Assembly (NCBI GenBank): GCA_938040315.1
Contig: CALHQW010000037.1
Coordinates: 1 to 39,689 of the forward strand
Length of the DNA: 39,689 nucleotides
Direction: 5' to 3'
Source: an uncultured bacterium
GTDB taxonomy: Bacteria; Hydrothermota; Tepidihabitantia; Tepidihabitantales; DTDR01
This document shows, one piece after another, positions 24,228 through 33,109 of the stretch. Positions within the stretch are counted from its first letter, which is position 1; each line of letters starts with the position of its first letter. The position numbers were made by a program, and so were the translations under genes. The notes beneath the pieces were generated by a model that was not told the DNA's origin, did not search any database, and worked only from the letters and a program-made list of their open reading frames with translations.

Positions 24228-26608
24228 TTTTTTTATTATTCTTTCCAAATTTTAATGCTCAATCTTCTTTCTTTCCTTATAACTATGCGGAGATAGTTAA
24301 CAAGTTATATTATCTTCAATCCCAATATGAAGAAACTGCCAAAACTTTATCTAAATTTAAATTTCCCGACCGCTACCATACCTATGGCGAAATGGTAAAT
24401 GAATTACATTATCTTCATGTTCAATATCCAGAAATTACTAAAATCTATACTATTGGTTATACTCAAAGATTCAATTTACCTATTTTGGCAATAAGAATAA
24501 CTTCTAATCCTGATATTGAAGAACAGGATAAACCAGCCCTTCTTTTTGATGGCATACATCATGCCTCGGAAATTCTTGGCTGCGAAATGTGCCTTTATCT
24601 TGCTAATAAACTTTGCCAAAATTATTTCACTGATTCATTAATAAAAGTTTTTGTTGATAATTTAGATATCTGGATTGTGCCGATGGTTAATCCTGATGGC
24701 CATTACATTATTGAATTGGGCTTAGATTCTATTTGGCGAAAAAATTTACGGGATAATAATAATAACGGTAGGATCGATTTAGATTATGATGGTGTTGATT
24801 TGAATAGAAATTATGATTTTCTATTTGAACAAGGTGGTTCCGGCGAACCAAGGAATCGTTATTACCGTGGACCTTATCCTTTTTCGGAACCAGAAGTTCG
24901 GGCAATAAGAGATTTAGCACTAAAAAAGAAATTTATTTTAAATGTTTCTTTCCATTCGGATAAAAATCCCCATATGGGTGAAAGGGTTTATTATCCTTGG
25001 CGCTGGGGAAATAGTTTTTCTCCTGACCATCAACATATTAAAGCAATTTGTGATTCCTTTGCTTTAAATATTATAAATGATGAAAATAATGGAACTTATT
25101 TAAGTATTTACGGAAACGCCCAGGAAGGTGGTTTAGAAAGAAACTATTTATATTATGCCTTAGGAACCTTTGCTTTTACCTGTGAAATGTGGCGAGGCTA
25201 TTATCCACCGGAAGAAAGGGTTGATACCATCTGCGAAAAAGCATTTAATGGTGTCAAGTATTTACTAAAAAGGATTTTACAATCCCATTTAGCAATAAGG
25301 GTATTAGACTTAAATACCAGTAAGCCTTTAAAAGCGGAAGTAAGGGTTTTAGAAGCCTATGCACCACCGGAAACAATTTTACCAAGATATACCGACCCAA
25401 TCTTTGGCAGAGCAAGAAGGATATTAAAACCAGGAGTTTATACTATTGAAATTCTTAAAGAAGGTTATTATCCAAAAAGATTCAGTATTGAAGTTCCAGC
25501 CTTTAGCATTAAAGATACTACGATTTATTTAGAAAGGATGCCTGGCTGGATTAAAAAAAGGGATATCCCTTCTTTTAGAAAAGTAAGGAGTGGTGGTTCT
25601 TTATGTGCCTTAGAAGAAAAAATTTATGCATTGGTTGGCAATAACACAAATGATTTGTTCTGTTATGATATAAATTCTGATAGTTGGCAGAAGATTGGTG
25701 AGGTGCCAGAAGGGTTTATGAAAAAGAGAATTAAAAAAGGAGCATCAATTGGCACTGATGGCAGATATCTTTATATTGTGAAAGGAAATAATACCAAAGA
25801 ATTTTTCCGCTACGATTTAGTAAATAACTGTTGGAAGGAATACGAGATTAATTTTTCTAAAGGAATAAAAGGAAGTTCAATTACTTTTGATGGCGATTCT
25901 TTTATTTACATTATTTCTGGTTCTAATAATAATGAATGGAGAAAATTTAATATTTATACTGAAAAATTTGAGATTCCTAATCCACCAACCCTTCCTGGTG
26001 AAAAATGGCGGACAGGTTCCTGGATTGTGTATGCTGATAAGGCAATTTATGCTTTAAGAGTAGGCGGTAAAACTAATGAATTTTACAAAATAGTAAATGG
26101 TGAAGTAATAAGAAAAGAAGATATGCCATTAATTGGTTCAACTGGAAAACCAAAAAAGGCAAAAGAAGGAAGTGCTGGTGCTTATGATTATAATAATAAA
26201 TTAATTTATGCCTTAAAAGGTAATAATACCTTAGAATTCTTTTCTTATAACCCTGCTAATGAGCAATGGAAAATATTAGAAGATGTGGGTTTTCCTTTTG
26301 GAATACCAAAAAAGAAAATAAGTAGTGGCGGCGCTTTAACTTACTCAAATTTTGCCCAAGGTCTTTTTGCCTTTATCGGCAATAATACTAATGAGTTTTG
26401 GTTTTATCTTCCTCATCTAACATACCCTTTTGAAAGTCAAAATTTAATAATAAAGAAAGAAGATAAAAAAATTCTCTCTTTAAAAGAAAAGGAAATAAAA
26501 AGAATTGATTTAATTGGTAGAAAAATTAACTATAAAAATTTAAAACCAGGAATTTATTTCTTTTTAGGTAAGAAAAAAGTAATAATAAAAAATTCTAAAG
26601 AAAAATAA
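24194..26608 (+). CDS. Secreted M14 zinc carboxypeptidase with kelch-like repeats
   Basis: An 804-residue exported protein. A signal peptide (about 1-22) is followed by an M14 carboxypeptidase-T-like domain (about 55-385). Zinc ligands are His and Glu of HHASE and the His of SFHS; the substrate/transition-state arginines are in WRKN and LNRNYD, and the catalytic Glu is in FTCEMW. A small carboxypeptidase-regulatory-like domain (about 390-450) leads to kelch-type propeller repeats (about 460-710) with the recurrent GNNTxEFFxY pattern. The tail RIDLIGRKINYKNLKPGIYFF is a type IX-like sorting domain, written here as IDLIGRKI and LKPGIYFF. The start overlaps the C25 gene by 34 nt. It probably trims peptides released outside the cell. 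Confidence 0.85.
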   Translation: MVKKKIYLLTLIFLLFFPNFNAQSSFFPYNYAEIVNKLYYLQSQYEETAKTLSKFKFPDRYHTYGEMVNELHYLHVQYPEITKIYTIGYTQRFNLPILAIRITSNPDIEEQDKPALLFDGIHHASEILGCEMCLYLANKLCQNYFTDSLIKVFVDNLDIWIVPMVNPDGHYIIELGLDSIWRKNLRDNNNNGRIDLDYDGVDLNRNYDFLFEQGGSGEPRNRYYRGPYPFSEPEVRAIRDLALKKKFILNVSFHSDKNPHMGERVYYPWRWGNSFSPDHQHIKAICDSFALNIINDENNGTYLSIYGNAQEGGLERNYLYYALGTFAFTCEMWRGYYPPEERVDTICEKAFNGVKYLLKRILQSHLAIRVLDLNTSKPLKAEVRVLEAYAPPETILPRYTDPIFGRARRILKPGVYTIEILKEGYYPKRFSIEVPAFSIKDTTIYLERMPGWIKKRDIPSFRKVRSGGSLCALEEKIYALVGNNTNDLFCYDINSDSWQKIGEVPEGFMKKRIKKGASIGTDGRYLYIVKGNNTKEFFRYDLVNNCWKEYEINFSKGIKGSSITFDGDSFIYIISGSNNNEWRKFNIYTEKFEIPNPPTLPGEKWRTGSWIVYADKAIYALRVGGKTNEFYKIVNGEVIRKEDMPLIGSTGKPKKAKEGSAGAYDYNNKLIYALKGNNTLEFFSYNPANEQWKILEDVGFPFGIPKKKISSGGALTYSNFAQGLFAFIGNNTNEFWFYLPHLTYPFESQNLIIKKEDKKILSLKEKEIKRIDLIGRKINYKNLKPGIYFFLGKKKVIIKNSKEK

Positions 26609-26614
26609 TTTCTT

Positions 26615-27235
26615 ATGACTTTTCTTATTCTTTTTTTATCTATTTCACAAATTTTTTATTGTGATAGTGATACCGATTGCTTTTATATACCAAAAAATAA
26701 ACCTAAAAAGAAACTACCTGCTTTGCTTATTTTAAGTTGCACTGGAGCAAAAAAGGAAGATGTCGATTCCTTAATATTTATTGCTGAGAGCCTTGGCTTT
26801 ATTTTATTTTCCTGCCATAAGAGTAGAAATCACCGAGATTTCTTATTGAATGACAAAGATATTTTAAAAACTTATCAAAAATTAGTAAAAAAATATTCCG
26901 TTGATACTTCCAAGATTTTTATTTACGGCTTTTCGGGAATGGGTGCCCAGGCATTAATTTCTACTTTCCTCCATCCCGAAATTTTTAAAGGTGCTATTTC
27001 AGTTTGTGCACCTTCCATGCCGCTCTTTTTTATTAAACCTGATAAACTCAAAAAGCATATTTTCTATCTCATAACTCGAAAAAGGGATTGGAATTTATAC
27101 CATAACATAAATCTTCACCAATATTTTAAAAATAATAAAATAAAAGATACCTTGGTTATCACCGAAGGAGAACATCAGATCGGCGATAAATTTGAATTAT
27201 ATAAAGCAATATCTTGGCTAAAAAATAATTTTTAA
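26615..27235 (+). CDS. Secreted alpha/beta hydrolase
   Basis: A 206-residue alpha/beta-hydrolase-fold protein with a signal peptide (about 1-15). The nucleophile elbow is GFSGMG (Ser107). A C-terminal His in EGEHQIG and an acidic residue before it probably complete the triad. It resembles the dienelactone-hydrolase/esterase group of short family members. Lying 6 nt after the carboxypeptidase gene, it is the last gene of the secreted-hydrolase operon, so an esterase or peptidase role outside the cytoplasm is likely; substrate unknown. Confidence 0.7.
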   Translation: MTFLILFLSISQIFYCDSDTDCFYIPKNKPKKKLPALLILSCTGAKKEDVDSLIFIAESLGFILFSCHKSRNHRDFLLNDKDILKTYQKLVKKYSVDTSKIFIYGFSGMGAQALISTFLHPEIFKGAISVCAPSMPLFFIKPDKLKKHIFYLITRKRDWNLYHNINLHQYFKNNKIKDTLVITEGEHQIGDKFELYKAISWLKNNF

Positions 27236-27272
27236 TACCAAAAGAAAATAAGCCATTTCTTGTTGTAAGTCA

Positions 27273-27300
27273 TTGATTTTTAAAAATTTTTTATTATAAA
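27273..27300 (+). promoter_or_regulatory. sigma-70-like promoter of cstA operon, leaderless
   Basis: TTGATT (27273-27278), a 16-nt spacer and TATAAA (27295-27300) lie 7 nt before the ATG at 27308. No ribosome site is present. Confidence 0.6.
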
Positions 27301-27307
27301 TTAAAAT

Positions 27308-29005
27308 ATGGGATTTATGATCTTTTTAATAAGTATTGTCTGGTTTCTTTTAATGTATCGCTTTTATGGTGGATTTTTGGCAAAAAAGGTTTTCAAACTT
27401 GACGATAATAATCCGACACCTGCTCATACTTTACAGGATAATACTGATTATGTACCGAGTCATCGGTGGGTTGTTTGGGGACATAATTTCACTTCCATTG
27501 CTGGTTTAGGACCGATTGTTGGACCAGCGATTGGAATAATTTGGGGTTGGGTTCCCGCACTTCTTTGGATAGTTTTGGGTGCAGCTTTTTTAGGCGGTCT
27601 CCATGATTTTGCTTCTCTTGTTCTTTCTTTAAGAAATAAAGGACTTTCTATTGGCGAAATAACTACCAAAATTATTGGCAAAAGAGCAAAATATCTTTTT
27701 ATGTTGATAATCTTCTTTGAATTATGGGTGGTTATCGCAATATTCGCGATGATAATGGGAATTCTATTTGAAATGTATCCCAGTTCAGTTTTTCCCATTT
27801 GGATGGAAATTCCAATCGCTCTTGCTCTTTCTTATATGGTCTTCAAAAAAGGAAAAAGTTTAGAACTTTGGTCATGGATAGCCCTTCTTTTAATGTATGT
27901 CACCGTAGCAATTGGAGTTTTGATTCCTTTAAAAATTCCAAGTAATCAAGCGATTGTTATTTGGATTATAATTTTAATGATTTATTGTTATATTGCTTCT
28001 ACTTTACCAGTAGAAACTTTACTTCAACCCAGGGATTATATAAATTCTCACGAATTAATAGTGGCTGGCTTATTAATTTTTGCTGGTGCGGTTGCTGCTT
28101 TTTTTGCTGATCCCGGACATCTTGATTTTGTTGCACCGGCTTTTAATATTTCAATAAAAGATGCGCCACCAATCTGGCCTTTTCTATTTGTTACTATTGC
28201 TTGTGGTGCTATTTCTGGTTTCCATTCCCTTGTCGTTTCTGGAACCGCATCTAAACAGATAGATAAAGAAAGCGATGCAAGATTGGTTGGGTATGGTGGA
28301 ATGATTGCCGAAGGAATTCTTGCTTCCTTAGTCATTTTAGCAGTAGCAGCTGGTTTTGGAGCAATGGGAAAGGGTTTAAATATCGGAATAAGTGAATGGG
28401 CTAACCATTATAAAGATTGGTCATCGGCTAGTGGTTTAGCAGCAAACATTAAAGCCTTTGTTGTTGGTGCTGCCAATATGATGAGTTACATCTTTGGAAA
28501 AAGTAAGTATATGATGGAATTGATGATGACAATAATGGGAGTCTTTATTGTCTCTTTTGCGGGCACAACAATTGACACTGCAACAAGAATCCAAAGATAT
28601 ATTATTCAAGAATTTGGACATAGTACTGGTTTAAATTTTCTAATCAATAAAAATATTGCCACATTGATTGCGGTTGGCTCTGCCTTTGGTTTGGCAATGA
28701 TGAAACCGGGTGGAAAAGGTGCTTTAATCCTTTGGCCCCTCTTTGGTACTATCAATCAATTGCTTGCTGGATTAGCACTGGTTGTGGCAACTTTATATTT
28801 AGTATATAGAAAAACAAAACCCATGGTAGCAGCAATTCCAACAATTTTCTTAATCCTAATGACTGGTTGGGCAATGATAAAAAATATCCAAAATTATTTT
28901 CGAACAAATAATTGGCTACTTTTCATTATTGGTTTAATTGTTTTTGGCTTAATGGTCTGGTTAGTTATTGAAGGAATAACCTGTTTATTAAAAAGAAAAA
29001 TATGA
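27308..29005 (+). CDS. cstA: CstA-family carbon starvation/pyruvate transporter
   Basis: A 565-residue membrane protein with about 15-16 hydrophobic helices. The family N-terminal blocks are present: TPAHTLQDNTDYVPSHRWVV, written as TPAHTLQDNTDY and HRWVVWGHNFTSIAG, then GPIVGPAIGIIWGW and GGLHDFASLVLS. GFHSLVVSGTASKQ and FAGTTIDTATRIQRY follow in the second half. CstA proteins take up pyruvate or peptides when carbon is limited. It is shorter than the about 700-residue E. coli form, lacking the C-terminal extension. First gene of a leaderless operon with asd and a glycosyltransferase. Confidence 0.92.
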   Translation: MGFMIFLISIVWFLLMYRFYGGFLAKKVFKLDDNNPTPAHTLQDNTDYVPSHRWVVWGHNFTSIAGLGPIVGPAIGIIWGWVPALLWIVLGAAFLGGLHDFASLVLSLRNKGLSIGEITTKIIGKRAKYLFMLIIFFELWVVIAIFAMIMGILFEMYPSSVFPIWMEIPIALALSYMVFKKGKSLELWSWIALLLMYVTVAIGVLIPLKIPSNQAIVIWIIILMIYCYIASTLPVETLLQPRDYINSHELIVAGLLIFAGAVAAFFADPGHLDFVAPAFNISIKDAPPIWPFLFVTIACGAISGFHSLVVSGTASKQIDKESDARLVGYGGMIAEGILASLVILAVAAGFGAMGKGLNIGISEWANHYKDWSSASGLAANIKAFVVGAANMMSYIFGKSKYMMELMMTIMGVFIVSFAGTTIDTATRIQRYIIQEFGHSTGLNFLINKNIATLIAVGSAFGLAMMKPGGKGALILWPLFGTINQLLAGLALVVATLYLVYRKTKPMVAAIPTIFLILMTGWAMIKNIQNYFRTNNWLLFIIGLIVFGLMVWLVIEGITCLLKRKI

Positions 29006-29991
29006 GGTTAATTATTTTAGGAATTACCGGTTTAGTTGGTAGAAAGATCTGTCAGATTATTGAAGAAAGAAAATTAGAATTTCCGGAAATACTGGGCTTT
29101 GCCTCTCAAGAAAGTGCTGGTGAAAAATTGTTGGTGAATAATAAAGAGATTGAAGTTAAAGAATTGAAAGAAGTTTTTAATTATCTTGATGAAAATACTT
29201 ATATTCTCTCTTCTTTAGAAGAGCGAATTACCCAAGAGATTATTCCTCAATTAAGAGAAAAAGCGATTGTAATTGATAATTCTAGTGTTTTTAGGTTATA
29301 CGAAGATGTGCCGTTGTGCGTTCCGGAAATTAATAAAGATATTTTAAAAGACCATAAAAATTTAATTGCTAATCCTAACTGCACAACAATCCAATTAGTA
29401 TTAGTTTTACATCCTTTAAGAAGATTAAGTGAATTTAAAAAAATAGTTCTCACCAGTTTACAATCAGTTTCTGGTGCTGGTGAAAATGCTTTAGAAGAAT
29501 ATTATTATGAAACAGAATTTTTGGCGATTGGCGACGAAATTCAACGAGCAAGTGATTCACCTTTCCCTTTTATCATTGTTGATAATATAATACCTTTTAT
29601 TGGCGAAATAAATGAAGAGGGGTATTGTAAAGAGGAGTTAAAAATTATTAATGAATCAAGGAAGATTCTTTCTTATCCTAATTTAGATATAACTGCTACC
29701 ACAATTAGAGTCCCGATTAGTAACTGCCATTCAATTTCGTTATATATTGAATTTGAAAAAGAGCTAGAAAGAGAGCAAATAATTGAAGAACTGAAAAAAG
29801 AGAATTATTTAAAAGTATTGGAGGAAGGTATTCCAATGCCAATAATTGCGAAAGAGAGCGATTTGGTTTATGTTGGCAGAATAAGAAAGGTTAGTAATAA
29901 CCAATATTGGTTTTTCATCGTTGCTGATAATCTAAGAAGGGGCGCCGCAACTAATGCGGTTTTGATTTTAGAAGAACTTTTAAAGATATGA
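29002..29991 (+). CDS. asd: Aspartate-semialdehyde dehydrogenase
   Basis: A 329-residue Asd that reduces aspartyl phosphate to aspartate semialdehyde with NADPH on the way to lysine/diaminopimelate, threonine and methionine. The Rossmann start is LGITGLVGRK. The active-site Cys127 is in NPNCTTIQ. The substrate-binding segment SGAGENALEE, a later His (SNCHSIS) and the terminal DNLRRGAATNAV are all in place. It overlaps cstA and the glycosyltransferase gene by 4 nt each (ATGA). Confidence 0.93.
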   Translation: MRLIILGITGLVGRKICQIIEERKLEFPEILGFASQESAGEKLLVNNKEIEVKELKEVFNYLDENTYILSSLEERITQEIIPQLREKAIVIDNSSVFRLYEDVPLCVPEINKDILKDHKNLIANPNCTTIQLVLVLHPLRRLSEFKKIVLTSLQSVSGAGENALEEYYYETEFLAIGDEIQRASDSPFPFIIVDNIIPFIGEINEEGYCKEELKIINESRKILSYPNLDITATTIRVPISNCHSISLYIEFEKELEREQIIEELKKENYLKVLEEGIPMPIIAKESDLVYVGRIRKVSNNQYWFFIVADNLRRGAATNAVLILEELLKI

Positions 29992-31040
29992 GAATTTTAC
30001 TAATGTCCCGTTGGAATGCTACCTGTGGTATCAGTATGCATGCCGAACTTATCGGCAGAGAATGGGCAAAGAAATATGAATTAAAAGTATTGGCACCCTA
30101 TTTAGAAACTGCTATTGATTGGTATCATGTAGTTATTGAAAATCCTGATGAAAATTATGTTATTCGTGGTTATGAACAACCAAAAGAAAAATGGGGTGAA
30201 GGAAAGATTGACGATATAATTTTTGAAGATTTTGATATAATTGTCTTTGAAGGAGGCTCCCATTTATTACCAATAAAAACTTTATTAAAAATATTTCCCC
30301 AATTAAAAGGGAAAAAAATATATGTTTGCCACGATGCTCATTTAAGATGGTTTTCTGAGGTTTTTTTTAAACTGAATTTTGATGCAATTGTCGTTTTTGA
30401 TTATCGTTATAAAGAGATGCTTCTATCAAAATATCCTGAAGAAAAGATTTTTATCATTCCTTATCCTTGTTACCCAATTGTTAAAGGAGATAAATATAAA
30501 TTACGAGAAGAACTAAATATTGAAAAAAATAAAATAATTTTCTTCACCTTTGGAAGACAACCATTGAATGAGTATGAAGATTATTTTTGGTTAGTTGAAA
30601 GAGTAAAAGAAAAATATAATATTAAATATTTAATTTTGAGATCTTCTAAAGATAGGAATGAAGAATTTCCTAAAATGGATGTATTAGAAATAAGAAGAGG
30701 AGTACCTCCTAATGAAGTAATCTTTAAATATTTAATTGCTGCTGATATTCATCTTATTCCCAAAAGAAAAGACCAAAAAGATATTGTTGTTTCCAGTACT
30801 GTGCTACAAACTTTAGGTACTCTAACACCGATTGTCTTTCCTGATACTCGTTATGTAGAACTTATGAATAAAGAAATAGTAAAGTATAAAGATAAAGCAG
30901 ATTTGGAAGAAAAGGTTATTAAACTAATTGAAGACGAAAATTTTCGGAAAGAAATAATTTTTGCTCAAGAAAAATATGTAAAAGAAAATTCTGCAGAAAT
31001 TATTGCTGATAAGTTTATTGAATTGTTTAAAAAATTGTAA
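29988..31040 (+). CDS. GT-B glycosyltransferase, GT4-like
   Basis: A 350-residue glycosyltransferase. The N-terminal Rossmann half starts RILLMSRWNATCGISMHA, a pattern close to GT4 enzymes (the glycine-rich acceptor loop). After a hinge near 165-180 (IIPYPCYPI) the C-terminal half has ITFTFGRQP-type strand FFTFGRQPLNE, then the nucleotide-sugar region with SSTVLQTLGTLTPIVFPD. The donor and acceptor cannot be read. Coupled to asd by a 4-nt overlap, though no pathway link between the two is evident. Confidence 0.75.
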   Translation: MRILLMSRWNATCGISMHAELIGREWAKKYELKVLAPYLETAIDWYHVVIENPDENYVIRGYEQPKEKWGEGKIDDIIFEDFDIIVFEGGSHLLPIKTLLKIFPQLKGKKIYVCHDAHLRWFSEVFFKLNFDAIVVFDYRYKEMLLSKYPEEKIFIIPYPCYPIVKGDKYKLREELNIEKNKIIFFTFGRQPLNEYEDYFWLVERVKEKYNIKYLILRSSKDRNEEFPKMDVLEIRRGVPPNEVIFKYLIAADIHLIPKRKDQKDIVVSSTVLQTLGTLTPIVFPDTRYVELMNKEIVKYKDKADLEEKVIKLIEDENFRKEIIFAQEKYVKENSAEIIADKFIELFKKL

Positions 31041-31046
31041 GTTTTA

Positions 31047-31700
31047 TTATTCCACTTTTTCCAAAATTAAAAGACTTCTTACTAACCGAAGATGTTCATA
31101 GCGAAATTTTACCACTTCCTTTGGTTGATAACCGGCTTTTTTAATAAGTCTTTCACTCTCTTTTAATTCTCGCTCAATCACTCGTGTTTTTTTATAGAGA
31201 ATAAGCATTTCTGGCTTTAAAGTATCTAAACTAATAAGCCATTTTAAAGTTTTTTTTAAAGAAGCAACTAAACGGGAAATAATAATATCAAACTTTATAT
31301 TCTTTATCTCTTCAAATCTTTTATTAAGAACAATACAATCTTTTAAATCTAAATCTAAAATTACTTTTTCTAAAAATACCGCTTTTTTATGCTTAGATTC
31401 AATTAGATAGACCTTTAAATCTGGCCGAAAAATTTTGATGATAACACCCGGAAAACCTGCTCCGCTTCCTAAATCAGCAACAACCCTATTTTCTGGCAAA
31501 AGTTTAACAACAACTGCTGAATCTACGAAATGGTATTTAATCAATTTTTCATTATCTTTTAAAGAATATAAATTTAGTCTCTGTCTTTCGGTTATAAGTA
31601 ATTTGTGGTATTTTACTAATTTATCAAGTTTCTCGTCATCTAAAGAGATATCAAAAGAATTGAGAATTTTATCAAAGGCACTCCAGGTTATATCTGCCAT
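31047..31700 (-). CDS. rsmG: 16S rRNA (guanine-N7) methyltransferase RsmG
   Basis: A 217-residue class I SAM-dependent methyltransferase of the GidB/RsmG family, which methylates G527 of 16S rRNA. The SAM loop is VADLGSGAGFPGVIIKI. The preceding HFVDSAVVVKLL and the later IISRLVASLKKTLKW are family markers. It lies 2 nt after the binding-protein gene and is probably cotranscribed with it. No mnmG (gidA) or parAB genes are nearby. Confidence 0.93.
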   Translation of the reverse strand: MADITWSAFDKILNSFDISLDDEKLDKLVKYHKLLITERQRLNLYSLKDNEKLIKYHFVDSAVVVKLLPENRVVADLGSGAGFPGVIIKIFRPDLKVYLIESKHKKAVFLEKVILDLDLKDCIVLNKRFEEIKNIKFDIIISRLVASLKKTLKWLISLDTLKPEMLILYKKTRVIERELKESERLIKKAGYQPKEVVKFRYEHLRLVRSLLILEKVE

Positions 31701-31702
31701 TC

Positions 31703-32842
31703 TTAAGGACGGACAGTTGTTACATAGCGGGCCTTACCATTTCTATATTGCATAACCACCGCATCTTTTATTGGGTTACCATTTTCATCAAAAATGATTT
31801 TACCAGAAACAGTATTAAATTCTTTTATCTCATTTAAGGCTTCTCTTATCTTTTCTGATTCAAAAGAATTGGCTTTTTGAATTGCTGTTAAAAGAAGAAT
31901 TGTTGCATCATAAGAAAGGGTTGCTAAGGCATCGGGGATTTTCCCAAATTTTTCTTGATATTTTTTAACCCACTCTTGAACTTCTTTTCGGGGGTCTTCA
32001 GGTGAATAGTGATTAGTAAAATAACCTCCTTCGATTGCCTCGCCAGCAATTTTTGGAAGTTCGGGCGAGTCCCACCCATCACCACCCATTAGAGTAGAAG
32101 TTATCCCCAATTGCCTTGCCTGTTTAGCAATTAAACCAACTTTTGTATAATAATCAGGTAAAAAAAGAATATCTGGATTTAACTTTTTTAATTTTGTTAA
32201 TAAGGCGGAAAAATCAACATCATCTTTTTGATAAGATTCAAAGAGGACTACTTTTCCACCACCTTCTTCAAAGGATTTCTTAAAAAATTCAGCAAGTCCT
32301 TTTACATAGTCATTACCCACATCATAAAGAACTGCTGCGGTTTTTGCTTTGAGATGATTTAAAGCAAAGTTTGCTGCTACTTTTCCTTGGAAAGGATCAA
32401 TAAAACAGGCACGGAAGACATACCTTTTTCTTGTTCCATCTTCTCTTACTGTAACCTTAGGATTGGTAGAAGTGGGCGTAATCATTACTATTTTGCTTTG
32501 CTCACAAATTTCGGAAACTGGGATTGATGCTTTAGAAGCCACCGAACCAATTATTGCATTTATTTTATCTTGATTAATCAACTTATATGCCGCGTTAGCA
32601 GCCTCAGTTGGATCGTTTTTATCGTCACATATTACATATTCAATTTTCTTTCCTAAAACACCGCCTCTTTGATTAGCCTCTTCAATTGCTAACAAAAAAG
32701 CATTCTTTACCGATTCACCAAAAGTCTTCACATCACCTGTCAAAGGAGCAATTAATCCGATTTTCAATTTCTTTTCACTAGTTTGACAAAAGAGAAAGAA
32801 AATTATTATAAAGATTAAAAAGTATTTTAAAATACTTCTCAT
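31703..32842 (-). CDS. LivK-type periplasmic amino-acid-binding lipoprotein
   Basis: A 379-residue type I periplasmic binding protein. A lipoprotein signal ends in FLFC, followed by KIGLIAPLTGDVKTFGES, the classic start of branched-chain amino-acid binding proteins. VISPTSTNP-like ligand residues (MITPTSTNP) and GGDGWDSPELP follow. It should be lipid-anchored in the periplasm and feed an ABC importer, but no livHMGF genes are in the window, so it is an orphan component. It has a strong promoter and the ribosome site AAGGAGG (32853-32847). Confidence 0.85.
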   Translation of the reverse strand: MRSILKYFLIFIIIFFLFCQTSEKKLKIGLIAPLTGDVKTFGESVKNAFLLAIEEANQRGGVLGKKIEYVICDDKNDPTEAANAAYKLINQDKINAIIGSVASKASIPVSEICEQSKIVMITPTSTNPKVTVREDGTRKRYVFRACFIDPFQGKVAANFALNHLKAKTAAVLYDVGNDYVKGLAEFFKKSFEEGGGKVVLFESYQKDDVDFSALLTKLKKLNPDILFLPDYYTKVGLIAKQARQLGITSTLMGGDGWDSPELPKIAGEAIEGGYFTNHYSPEDPRKEVQEWVKKYQEKFGKIPDALATLSYDATILLLTAIQKANSFESEKIREALNEIKEFNTVSGKIIFDENGNPIKDAVVMQYRNGKARYVTTVRP

Positions 32843-32865
32843 TTTTCCTCCTTATTTAGATAGAA

Positions 32866-32893
32866 ATTATAAAAGGAATTTCTAAAAAGTCAA
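32866..32893 (-). promoter_or_regulatory. sigma-70-like promoter of binding-protein gene
   Basis: On the minus strand TTGACT (32893-32888), a 16-nt spacer and TATAAT (32871-32866) predict a leader of about 18 nt that includes AAGGAGG. This is one of the two conventional, leadered starts in the window. Confidence 0.7.
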
Positions 32894-33071
32894 CCTTTTA
32901 TTTTTTTCTTTATTATGTTTAAAATGTAAATATTTATACAAAATGCAAAATTTTTCTCATTCTTTTTAAAAATTAATAATGGTTTAACAAGAATATATTT
33001 CTTTACCTTGGGTATCAATATTTCTTTTCCTGTAATTGACCATTAATATGACAAAAAGAAAATAATTTAGT

Positions 33072-33099
33072 TTGAAAATGGTATATTTTTTGATATAAT
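33072..33099 (+). promoter_or_regulatory. sigma-70-like promoter of poly-gamma-glutamate locus
   Basis: TTGAAA (33072-33077), a 16-nt spacer and TATAAT (33094-33099) end 10 nt before the ATG at 33110. The leader would be about 3-4 nt with no ribosome site. Confidence 0.65.
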
Positions 33100-33109
33100 A
33101 CAATATTAA

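Noticed and set aside
32930-32960. Palindrome-like GTAAATATTTATAC as an operator
   Set aside because: The dyad is imperfect, sits in very AT-rich DNA, and lies about 45 nt upstream of the -35 box on the minus strand; not strong enough to list.
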